A stretch of DNA of 34,308 nt from a virus: the IMG/VR virus record IMGVR_UViG_3300049484_000235, positions 1 to 34,308 of that record. The stretch is one strand, 5' to 3'. Positions 8,036 through 17,000 of the stretch are shown here, piece after piece. The position numbers were made by a program, and so were the translations under genes. Numbering within the stretch: position 1 is the stretch's first letter; the number at the start of each line of letters is the position of its first letter. The notes beneath the pieces were generated by a model. That model had not been told where the DNA came from and ran no database searches. It saw only the letters and a program-made list of their open reading frames with translations.

Positions 8036-8257
8036 ATGGCCGAACTCCTGACAGCCCTCCTCTACTTTGCGATGACGTTCTTTGCCATCGCCTCGTTCGG
8101 GATGGGCGTGTGGGCAATAGCCGCTGTCAGGGGAAAAGTGAAGACTGCCCCATCCAAGGATTGGTGGATCATCGCCTTCTGCACATGGGGCATCTTCATC
8201 ACCCTCGTCATCGTTGCTATCTGGGCATGGGGTAAGGGTTACAACCCTTACATGTAG
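8036..8257 (+). CDS. Two-helix membrane protein, holin or antiholin candidate
   Basis: 73 residues starting at ATG 8036; a longer in-frame reading from 7865 overlaps the previous gene and lacks support. The protein has two hydrophobic helices (about residues 3-30 and 43-66), the second rich in Trp (WWIIAFCTWGIF). No SD is evident, so translation probably relies on re-initiation two bases after the previous stop. The C-terminus is short (WGKGYNPYM). It may act with the previous protein as a holin/antiholin pair. Confidence 0.55.
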   Translation: MAELLTALLYFAMTFFAIASFGMGVWAIAAVRGKVKTAPSKDWWIIAFCTWGIFITLVIVAIWAWGKGYNPYM

Positions 8258-8265
8258 GAGGGACC

Positions 8266-8544
8266 ATGAAAGGCGACAGGAAGTTCTTGGTGGCAGTCCT
8301 CTACGGGGTTGGGATGATCGCGGCCCTTGTCCTGATCATCGTCCTCAAGCAGTTCACCCCCGAGAACTTCAAGGTGTGGCTGGGTGCCCTTGGAGGGATG
8401 TTCACCCTCTACAACGCGGCAAACGTGGTGAGCAAGTTCTCACCGGAGGCAACCAATGGCAAAGAAGAAGAAAAGCCCGAAGCGTCCCCCGCATCGGGAG
8501 GGAAAAGAAAAGGGTTGTTCGGGAAAATGATCAAGGGGAAATAG
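8266..8544 (+). CDS. Membrane protein with basic C-terminal tail, lysis-cassette member
   Basis: 92 residues; ATG after a strong SD (TAGGAGGGACC). A hydrophobic helix at residues 7-27 and a weaker one at about 36-52 are followed by a highly charged tail (KEEEKPEASPASGGKRKG, then GKMIKGK). Strongly charged cytoplasmic tails are common in phage holins and regulate their timing. It is the third small membrane protein in a row after the endolysin. Confidence 0.5.
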   Translation: MKGDRKFLVAVLYGVGMIAALVLIIVLKQFTPENFKVWLGALGGMFTLYNAANVVSKFSPEATNGKEEEKPEASPASGGKRKGLFGKMIKGK

Positions 8545-10395
8545 ATGGGTGATCCCAACGAGTTCTTCGTACCCGCGAGACCTCAGAACATTGCGATGCG
8601 TCCCCTCGACAAGGGGATCTTCCTCAATGTGTCTCCCGTTCTCATCCCCCAAGGTGGGGCTCTTGACATTGCCAACATGCACATCATTCAGGGGGGACTC
8701 AAGAGAAGGGCCGGAGTTGATGAGTTTGCGGTAAACAGCGCGGGCGTTCAGCAACCTCTGAGCTTCGGGGTTCGCGGGTGCGGAACTCTTTGGCGGACCG
8801 ATGGTACCTCAGCTGTCACCTTCTGGGACACCAAGATGCTCTATACGTTCAGCTCTGGTGTATGGAACAAGAAGCTCTGGCAGTACCAGACGGGAACCTG
8901 TTCCGTGACCGCCCTCTCGGTTACGGGAACCGGAACTGGCTGGCTCTCGGTAACTACCAAGGTTCAAGCAGGAGATCTCATCAGCTTCGGGGCTCCCCGA
9001 TCCGGAATCAGGAGGATATCTGCTGTAGCCACCGGAACCAAGATCTTCATTGACTCCACTCCCGGGGGTTCCGCAGGAACAGGGAACTACAAGATTCGTC
9101 GATGCTTTGGGGCGATTCCTCCCTACATGGTGGATGTCTCAGTTATTGATAACCAGCTCATCTTCACTGACTCCACTCGACCTCCCTTCAGCTTTGATGG
9201 GACGACCTTCACCGAGTGGGCCGCAACCCACCATGCTTCGATCACCAAGCTGGTAGCCAGCTCGATCTGTTTCTTCAACAACAGGACGTGGCTGGGTAGA
9301 ACCGTCGAAACCGCTGGCGGAACCACCGACTACCGCCAGCGCATCCGTTGGTCGAGGACCACGGCTCACGCGAACTTCACGGATGCGGCCGCCGCCGACA
9401 CCCAGTGGATCAACCTTCCCTACTCCAAGGGATGGATGATGCGCTTTGCCCCCATGGGTGACATGCTCGCGGCCTTCTTCTCTGACGCCATCTACCTCGG
9501 GGTAGCCACCAACATCCCCGGGCTCCCTCTCATGTTCAACAAGCTGGAGACCGGCGGGATCGGCCTGATGGGCATGGGAGCTGTCGGCTCCTTCCTCGGA
9601 ACCATCTTCTTCGTAGGCAACGACGACATCTACATGCTGAGGTCGCAGGGGATCGAGCGAATCGGAACCCCCGTCGTCAAGAAGACCATCCTGACCTGTA
9701 ACAATCCCGACTACATCAGGGTCGCCGTCGATCCCCTGAACGACAGGATCTGCTTTGGCTTCTCCGAGAATGGCGAATCCATTGCGAAGGTCTGGTCCTA
9801 CTTCTACAAGTCGAAGGCATGGACCTACGATGAGATCGAATGCACCATGCTGGGGCTCCTCGACATGACCTCGGGTCCGACATGGGATACCCTTGGAGGT
9901 CTTATCAGTCCGGTGAACTGGGATGTTGGCATCGGAGCCAAGTACACCACATGGGACTCGATGAAATCCATCTCCGCAGGATTTCGTCTGGTCTTTGGAA
10001 AGGCCAACGGCACCGTCTTCCAGCTCTCGACCTCTGATCCCCAAGACAGCCCCGGAACTCCGATCCCTGTCCGCTTGGAGTTTGGTGACTATGACTACGA
10101 TGATGCCGACACCGAAAAATGCTGGATCAGGTTCGGGTTGAAACTTCGGGAGGCAACCGCCACCCAGCTGAACCTGCTCACCGAGGTCTCCAGCAACAGG
10201 GGAATCAGCTGGAAGAACGTGGGAACGCTTGTCATCAGGGTCGGGGAGGACGAGGGCTATGTCAACTTCAGGCAGTCGGGAGCCATGATCCGATTGAGGG
10301 TGACCTCTTCAGATGTTACGGTTCCCTACACCATAGATGAAGCGGTGCTTCGCGTAAGGGGGAAGGGCCTTGAGACCCGAGCTGTTTCTTCCTAA
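8545..10395 (+). CDS. Tail nozzle / tail-closing protein (P22 gp10-like role)
   Basis: 616 residues, ATG adjoining the previous stop. The start (RPLDKGIFLNVSPVLIPQGG then a DIANMHIIQGGLKRRAGV stretch) matches the opening of podovirus nozzle-type proteins, which begin with a strand that recognises the tail hub and introduce the gene as 'G.LKRR.G'. The body is beta-rich with repeating blades (ITKLVASSICFFNNRTWLG, MLAAFFSDAIYLG, FLGTIFFVGNDDIYML), in the manner of a beta-propeller. It precedes a GNAT-like gene and three ejection genes, the same order as P22 gene 10 onward. The match to P22 gp10 is by layout and fold style, not by a sequence search. Confidence 0.6.
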   Translation: MGDPNEFFVPARPQNIAMRPLDKGIFLNVSPVLIPQGGALDIANMHIIQGGLKRRAGVDEFAVNSAGVQQPLSFGVRGCGTLWRTDGTSAVTFWDTKMLYTFSSGVWNKKLWQYQTGTCSVTALSVTGTGTGWLSVTTKVQAGDLISFGAPRSGIRRISAVATGTKIFIDSTPGGSAGTGNYKIRRCFGAIPPYMVDVSVIDNQLIFTDSTRPPFSFDGTTFTEWAATHHASITKLVASSICFFNNRTWLGRTVETAGGTTDYRQRIRWSRTTAHANFTDAAAADTQWINLPYSKGWMMRFAPMGDMLAAFFSDAIYLGVATNIPGLPLMFNKLETGGIGLMGMGAVGSFLGTIFFVGNDDIYMLRSQGIERIGTPVVKKTILTCNNPDYIRVAVDPLNDRICFGFSENGESIAKVWSYFYKSKAWTYDEIECTMLGLLDMTSGPTWDTLGGLISPVNWDVGIGAKYTTWDSMKSISAGFRLVFGKANGTVFQLSTSDPQDSPGTPIPVRLEFGDYDYDDADTEKCWIRFGLKLREATATQLNLLTEVSSNRGISWKNVGTLVIRVGEDEGYVNFRQSGAMIRLRVTSSDVTVPYTIDEAVLRVRGKGLETRAVSS

Positions 10396-10840
10396 AGGCA
10401 TCTACCCTGCCCGTTTCACGGTTGCCAAGCTCAAGCAGTGGTGGCCCGAATGCACCACGCTCAAGGGGATAGGACTGAAGACCGAGGATCATTTCGCCGA
10501 GTGGATCACCTCCCCCCAGACCATCGTCTTGGAGATGGATGGTGGAGCCATCTTCTTCTATGATATGGTGTGGGGGGTGAGGGCCAGCTTCATGGCCCTG
10601 ATGTTCGATGGGAAGCTGAGCATGAGGACGGGGCTGGTCAAGGACGCACTCCTCTGGGCGTTTCTCACCTTCAACCTCCAGCGCATCGGAATCCAAGTCC
10701 CGTCCTCTTTTCTTGCGTTCACACGTTGGGCAAAGAAGCTGGGCTTCACCGACGAGGGTCGGCTTCGCCACTGGGACAGGGTGGAGGGCCATCCCTGTTC
10801 TCACATCCTGATGTCGATTCTTGCTGAGGAGGCACAGTAA
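10370..10840 (+). CDS. GNAT-like phage protein (P22 gp14 / DUF2824-like)
   Basis: 156 residues from a TTG start at 10370 overlapping the nozzle gene by 26 bases, with GGGGGAAGGG just upstream. The pattern is that of an acetyltransferase fold: a mid-protein strand pair (IVLEMDGGAIFFYDMVWG), a helix-strand-helix centre, and a C-terminal stretch (TRWAKKLGFTDEGRLRHW) like the 'a.k.GF...g' end of GNAT domains. P22 gp14, found at the same relative place, is a member of DUF2824 and needed for assembly or infectivity. Whether this protein has enzyme activity is unknown, since the acetyl-CoA loop is not clear. Confidence 0.55.
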   Translation: MRPELFLPKGIYPARFTVAKLKQWWPECTTLKGIGLKTEDHFAEWITSPQTIVLEMDGGAIFFYDMVWGVRASFMALMFDGKLSMRTGLVKDALLWAFLTFNLQRIGIQVPSSFLAFTRWAKKLGFTDEGRLRHWDRVEGHPCSHILMSILAEEAQ

Positions 10841-11685
10841 TGCCAGATCCCGACGCCCCCCGAAGGACTCCGAATCCCGGCCCCGGGGCATACAATGCCC
10901 CCTACATGAATGATCCCCTCTCCTCTGCCAACTACGGCCAGAACGGCACTCCTTGGTGGCTGTCCACCGATTGGGGTGGAGTAGGGGATGCCCTCACGAA
11001 CGCGGCCGGTCTGTTTGGTGGTGGTGGGGGAGCCCCCATCCCGACCGGTTACGAGTGGCAGACCTACGGTGGGGGCTATGGTCCCGGAGGTGGGAACCTC
11101 AATCCCTACTCGGATGCCCTCTATGGCAACATCAACAACATGTTCATGGAGCAGGGTATCGCTGGTGGGTACAACCAGTGGATGAACCAGCTGATGCCTG
11201 AACTCACCAAGATGTCGGCTCAGGCCGTCCAGCCCTACAACCAGCAGATGTCCGAGCAAGCCCGACGCATGGCTCAGAAGAGCATGGAGGATCTGGGTTC
11301 CCAGTTCGGAGCTGGGATCAACTCGGGGGCGTTCACGGGAGCGGCCGCTGATTCGGCTTCGAACCTCTTCCTGCAAGCCGGGCTCGCGGGGGAACAGCAG
11401 AGGCTGGGACTTCTTGGAGACTGGTCGGCGCGCTCCATGGAGGGCATGAACAACCAGTGGGGCAACATGCTCGGCTACATGTACGGCGAAGGTGCGGCCC
11501 AGCGCGTGGCCCCCACCCTCACTCCGACCTATGCTCAGCCCAAGAAGCCCGGGCAGTGGGACTGGGGTGGCTTCGGTCAGGGGGCCATGGCAGGAGCTGG
11601 CATTGGAAACAGCATCCTCCCCGGTTGGGGCGCTCTCATCGGCGGCGGTCTTGGGGCTCTCGGTGGGGCTTTCGGTCTGATCTAA
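10840..11685 (+). CDS. Ejection (internal virion) protein with glycine-rich hydrophobic end
   Basis: 281 residues; ATG overlaps the previous stop (TAATG) and follows GAGGAGGCACAG. It is rich in Gly, Gln, Asn, Met and Ala. The first ~95 residues are glycine- and proline-rich, residues 105-205 form an amphipathic helical region with many Gln and Met, and the last ~35 residues are a glycine-zipper hydrophobic stretch (GQGAMAGAGIGNSILPGW and beyond). Such tails insert into membranes in podovirus ejection proteins (compare P22 gp7). Its place as the first of three large proteins after the GNAT-like gene fits the role. Confidence 0.6.
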   Translation: MPDPDAPRRTPNPGPGAYNAPYMNDPLSSANYGQNGTPWWLSTDWGGVGDALTNAAGLFGGGGGAPIPTGYEWQTYGGGYGPGGGNLNPYSDALYGNINNMFMEQGIAGGYNQWMNQLMPELTKMSAQAVQPYNQQMSEQARRMAQKSMEDLGSQFGAGINSGAFTGAAADSASNLFLQAGLAGEQQRLGLLGDWSARSMEGMNNQWGNMLGYMYGEGAAQRVAPTLTPTYAQPKKPGQWDWGGFGQGAMAGAGIGNSILPGWGALIGGGLGALGGAFGLI

Positions 11686-11695
11686 GGAGGACATC

Positions 11696-14074
11696 ATGGC
11701 ACAGGTAGTACAGCCGGGCGTCGTTCAGGGGATGGATCCCGCACAGCTCTGGCAGGCTCAGCAGGCCCTGAACCTTCAGCGTCAGTCGCTGATGCAGAAC
11801 ATGGCCCAGAACCAGATCAACCAGTCTCAGGTCAGGAACCAGAAGAAGGCACAGGAGTTCACGGCCTACGACAAGGTTACTCAGGGCCTCATCGACGCAT
11901 CCAACGGAGACCTGATTCTGGCCATGGGGATCAATCCCGGCCTCTTCAAGTACGGCTTCATGAAGTTCTCAGGAATGAGCGCCGATCAGGCCGAGATTGC
12001 CGTCGAGAACATCAGGCAAGCTGGGATCCAGAATCCCGATGTCATCCAGAAGCTCCGCTTCAAGGATGTTCTCCTTGATCCCAATCTCCCTGCCTACCTT
12101 CGTCAGAGTCAGGGCCAGACTCAGGCGGATAGCGGAGTCGGGAAGCAGAACGCCAGCCTCAAGGGGGAAACCAAGCCCGCAACGACCACCCCCAAGCCCG
12201 CAACCGTTACGCCGGTTGATGCCGAGCTGACTCCCCCCCAGACTTCCCGAGGTCTCCGCGACAATCTCATAAAGGCCGCTACTGACAACCAGCTCTACAT
12301 GGCTGGATCCAGTGGATCAACCAGCAGGGGTATGTCTACCTTTGCAAGTGACCGCGCTCCCTACACCGGTGATCCTCTCTACAAGAAGGATAGGGCGGCA
12401 GAACGAAGCGCTGACTTCGCACAGAGGGTGAATGCCGATGGTTCCCTGAGAAGGTTCATCGACGAGTGGTCGGCCAAAGGGAACAACCTCGGAGCTGTTG
12501 CGACCAAGGGCCTCGAAGCCTACATCAATGCCACGGGAACCGATGAGGAACTGAAAACTATCTATGGGAGTCTCTCCCCCGAAGAGATTGCAGAACTGCG
12601 GAAATCTGGAAACATCGAGTGGGGGCAGTACTCGCAGAACGCAGTCGGAAAATCAATCGAGCAGACCTTCGGCATAACCAAGACTCGCCAGAACGTTGAC
12701 GCCGAGAGAACCCCTAAGTATCAGGTTCCCAACAGCCCTCGCAATCTCAATGCTCCCCCGGACCCCCTGAAGCCGCAGGGAACCAACAAGACCTTTCCCA
12801 TAGGAGTTCCTCAGACAGAGGAAAAGCCCGTCTCTCAGCTTGCCTCTGGTGACATGCTTGCCCAAGCCCCCTTTGTGAGTGATGCAGGAAACTCCCCAGA
12901 ACGTGCCGCATTCCAAGCGGCACCTCAGCTGGGAACCTATCAAGGGAGAGCTGAAGACACCGAGGTTCCCGACCCCTCTTCCGTTCCGGGTGGCCAGACC
13001 TTCGAGCCCTACGGTGCCTCCAAGATTGCCCGGTCCCTCGGAACAATCCTTGGGCTCGGGACCAACGCCATCCCCGACATCGAGGCTGGTCTCATTGCCG
13101 CTCGCAACGTACCCGGAGTCAAGGCATTCGAGTCGGTTGCCACTACCAATCCCGACAAGGCAAAGGCCAGCCCCATGACGCCTCGAATCGGGGAAGCCCT
13201 TCGTCAGGCTGGTCAGAAGGTCCGAGCCTCCATGGCCATCGCGGCTCAATCCCTTCGCGGAGAGGTTCCCTTCAACGAACCGACCCGCAAGGCATGGCGC
13301 GATTCCCAGCTCCAGATAGAGAACACCAAGGCCGAGGACTTCCTCGGTCAGTACAAGATTGCCTCCGACCAGATGCTGGAACGGATGGACAGGATCTACC
13401 GCAATCCGAAGGGGGCCGAGGCCAGCTATCAGGATTTCGTGGCCCATGCCCTTGCTGGCGGCGAAGGCTACCTCAACAAGAAGAACATGGACAACGCGGT
13501 GGATTCCCTCATCGCTCAGGTGAACCAGTGGGCCGCCCAGAATACCCTTGCCAACAGGGAACTGGACCTCAAGGACAAGTGGGCCACGGCAGAGCTTGCC
13601 GCCACGGCCATGAAGAGCGCATCCAGCTCCACTCCTCCCGGGATGGATCCCGAACTCTGGAAGATGATCAACAAACAGGTTGAGACCATGATGAAGAACG
13701 CCACCGACAAGAACGGGAGGGTCTCCAACAACGGGCTCATCGAACAGCTTCAGGTTGGCAACAACCAGCAAGTCTGGGACATGTACAACATCGGGGTCTA
13801 CCGACTCTTCGGCGGTCAGGGAAGCACCTCCAGCAAGGGCTATCAGGCTTGGGCTGGTCCCGCTGGTTTAGGCAACTTCGCCCGTGGAATCCTTGCTTGG
13901 GTGTTCCCCGGCAGTCGTTGGGCACAGACGAAGTACCTTCAGGAGTTCGGAAACGTTACCACGTTCAACCCCAGCGTCGATGTCACGCAGAATGAGCAGG
14001 GCTACGATTCGTCCAAGGATGCCCAGTACCAGCAGTTGCTTGCCGATCTCTCGCGCACCTTTGGTCTGAAGTAG
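11696..14074 (+). CDS. Ejection (internal virion) protein, 792 residues
   Basis: ATG after TAAGGAGGACATC. The N-terminal 60 residues are a Gln/Asn-rich helix (LWQAQQALNLQRQSLMQNMA), residues ~155-185 are a Pro/Thr-rich linker (TKPATTTPKPATVTP), residues ~225-330 are helical and charged, and the C-terminal half is again helical with few cysteines. No catalytic motif is visible. In size, composition and place it corresponds to the second ejection protein of P22-like phages (gp20). It would be packaged in the head and delivered into the host envelope with the DNA. Confidence 0.55.
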   Translation: MAQVVQPGVVQGMDPAQLWQAQQALNLQRQSLMQNMAQNQINQSQVRNQKKAQEFTAYDKVTQGLIDASNGDLILAMGINPGLFKYGFMKFSGMSADQAEIAVENIRQAGIQNPDVIQKLRFKDVLLDPNLPAYLRQSQGQTQADSGVGKQNASLKGETKPATTTPKPATVTPVDAELTPPQTSRGLRDNLIKAATDNQLYMAGSSGSTSRGMSTFASDRAPYTGDPLYKKDRAAERSADFAQRVNADGSLRRFIDEWSAKGNNLGAVATKGLEAYINATGTDEELKTIYGSLSPEEIAELRKSGNIEWGQYSQNAVGKSIEQTFGITKTRQNVDAERTPKYQVPNSPRNLNAPPDPLKPQGTNKTFPIGVPQTEEKPVSQLASGDMLAQAPFVSDAGNSPERAAFQAAPQLGTYQGRAEDTEVPDPSSVPGGQTFEPYGASKIARSLGTILGLGTNAIPDIEAGLIAARNVPGVKAFESVATTNPDKAKASPMTPRIGEALRQAGQKVRASMAIAAQSLRGEVPFNEPTRKAWRDSQLQIENTKAEDFLGQYKIASDQMLERMDRIYRNPKGAEASYQDFVAHALAGGEGYLNKKNMDNAVDSLIAQVNQWAAQNTLANRELDLKDKWATAELAATAMKSASSSTPPGMDPELWKMINKQVETMMKNATDKNGRVSNNGLIEQLQVGNNQQVWDMYNIGVYRLFGGQGSTSSKGYQAWAGPAGLGNFARGILAWVFPGSRWAQTKYLQEFGNVTTFNPSVDVTQNEQGYDSSKDAQYQQLLADLSRTFGLK

Positions 14075-14085
14075 AGGGAGGGAGC

Positions 14086-17000
14086 ATGGCTCCGTCGCTT
14101 CAACAGCTTGAGAATGATCCTCGTTTCCGGAAGCTCCCTTACGGGCTTCAGCAACAGCTTCGAGCCCAGTGGGCGAACAAGTACCTCACTTCGGATTCTC
14201 GATTCCAGCAACTTCCTGACCAGCTCCAGCAGGATTTCGTCGAGAAGCTGATCTCGGCTCCCCCCAAGTTCTCCGATCCAAACGTCCAGAGCTTCTTCAA
14301 CGCAACAGAAGAGTATCGGGCCAAGACCGGCAAAGATTACACGACGGGGATGAAGTTGCAGGATTTTGCCACGGGGATCTACAATGGGTTCTCCCTTGCC
14401 AAGCTCGCATCCCGTCTCGAATCTGTTCTCCTCGAAAAGGTGTTCACCAATGCTGACCCGAACCTGAAAGCCTCAGCCCGCCTTATGTGGGATCGGGAAG
14501 AGCAGACCAAGTGGCGTCAGTATTACCGTGGCCAGATGGGTCAGGACATGCAGAAGATCAACGCCATGGACATGCTCTCTGGTGTTGGTGGCGCTCTGGG
14601 ATTCGCGGGTGAGATGATGTCGATGCTCGCCTTTGGTGGAACGCCCGCCGCAGGGCGTGGCCTCGCGGCTCCTGCCCTCAAAGCCCTCGAAAAGAAGTCG
14701 GCTGACATCGCCCTCAAGTTTGGCTCTGCCCGCATCGGCAACTGGGTAGCCAAGTCGGCCCTGCCCAACCTCGTCCACTCACTCACGGCATCCAGCGTAT
14801 TCCAGATGGGTATGGAAGGGGCCAAGGCCGCCCTCACCGAGAGCAACGGAAAGCCCAGCTTTTCCAAGGTGGCATCTGCCGCCGCCCTCGGATACGGAGC
14901 TGGTGCCCTCGGGGATCTCATCTTCTTCGCGGCCACTGCCCCTCTTGCGGCGGCCGCCAAGGGAGTCGGGAAGGTCTTCACCCTGAAGAAGGCATCCAAG
15001 TTCCTCAAGGACATGGGTCTCGAACAGACCGAGTTCAAGGAAGTCCTGAAGTCCTACGCCAACGGCGACCACATTGACCGCAACATCATCGAGAGGGTGA
15101 GAAAGCTGGCCCCCGAATCCGCCGATCAGCTCCTCGCCTACGAGGCCCACTTCCGCACCCTCCGCAACTTCGAGACCATCGACCCCGAAGATCCTGCCCT
15201 CAAGAAGCTCGACGCCTTCAAAGCTGGCTGGCACGCCGAGGTCGACCCGGCCACAGGCAAGTGGACCATCAACCACCTCTTCGACAAGAACATCGTGAAA
15301 GAGTTCAACGACGGGGCCGCGCTCCTGAAGTTCCTCGAAGAGCCCGCTTCCAACTGGATTCAGGCCCTGACCCCCGACACCCAGCTCGGCCTGAACAAGG
15401 CCATGACTGACCATGCCTCCAAGCTGAAGGCCCTCGAATCGGCCACCGCTGGGGCTATGTCCAACAGCTACTACATCCGCCAGAAGGTTCGTGCCACCCT
15501 CGGTGCCGACGATCCCACCCTTGCCACGATTCAGGCCAACCTCCTGAAACCCAAGGGTGCCTCCCGTTCCCTCGTCGATACCGATCTCGTCCAAGCGGCA
15601 CGGCTCCAGCTCAAGCGCAAGGGCCTCCCCAACTGGGACACGATCAAGATTGGATCTGGCGTCACCGATCCGGGCGGCTACGACCTGTTCATCAAGCGGC
15701 CCACCACCATCCCCAATGCCAAGGCCGAACTCGACTTCGTTTCCGAGTTCATCGAGAAGGTGGACCTGTACGGGACGCGCCACCTCGCAAGCGGCAGAGT
15801 AACCCCCACCACTGCCGAAGCAACCGAGGCGCGGGTCGCCGCCGGAGCAGTCGAGAGCCCCGAACTCCCAGCCCGAGCCGCCTCCCGAGCCCCCGCAACC
15901 AAGCCAGAAGCCTCCGTAGTTGATCTCAATGTCCCGAAAACTCAAACTGGCGAGATACACCCTCTCGTAAAGAAGCTCCCCGCCAAGTACCACCAGATGA
16001 TTTCCGAGATCGACGTGGACGAGACTTCTGGTCAGATGGGTGGTTCCAAGTACTACGCCTATGCCAAGAAAGGTTACTACTTCCCCAGTAGCGATTCCCC
16101 TCACACGGCCACTGGTAGGAACTGGAAAGAACTCCTTGAAGAGATCAAGGACATGCGGCTTGAGCTTCCCACCGAGGGAAAGTGGCTCAACCCGTCCGAG
16201 TCTGTCATCAGCGATTTCTTGGATGGGAACCTGAACGAGGGCCAGTGGATACAGGTACGGAAGGTCGCCAGATCCACCAGCCGGGAAGAGTTCACCTCTC
16301 TCATGTCCAAGGTGGGGACAGGTCTCAGCGAACTCGACATCGACAAGCTCTACCTTCTCTCCCGCATTGAGAGTCCCCAGCCCTCCATGACCAAGATGGT
16401 CTCCGAGCTGGGTCAGCCCGGCTACCCCGTTGCCCGCAAGGTGATGGACGGCTACATGGAGCTGAGGCGAACCATGTCCGACAACAGCGTCACCGGGACG
16501 TGGAACGTGTTCACGAATGGAGACGTTCCCCTTCCCAATGAGGCTGTCACGAAGCTGGCCCGAAGCACCGGCAAGTACACGGACGCGGCTCTTGCCCACA
16601 TTGAAGATCTCGTCAGGAAGAATCCCGAGAAGTATGTCCAGTACTACAATCCTTCCCTTGCCTTGGATCCCGTTCTGATCGACGTGAAACGGGTCATGAA
16701 GGGCGGCCTCTCGGAGTACGCCGAGCTGGGGAGAACGGAGAGCGGGAGGATTCCGGGCCAGCCGAAGGCTGGCTACAAGCGGGCTGAGGTTCCGAGCGAC
16801 GTGCCGGACTCTCGGATCAAAACCGGGAGCTACGAACAGCCGGGTGGGGAATCTTTGTTCAAGGCTGGTCCGAAAGCTGGCCGGGAACCGATTGCTGGGG
16901 TCACCGACAGGGTTGAGGCTCCGAAGCCCGTTGAGGTTGTGGCGAAGGTAAAGAGCCCCGCCGAGGAGTTCGACAACTTCGTCAGGGAGAACGCCAAGAA

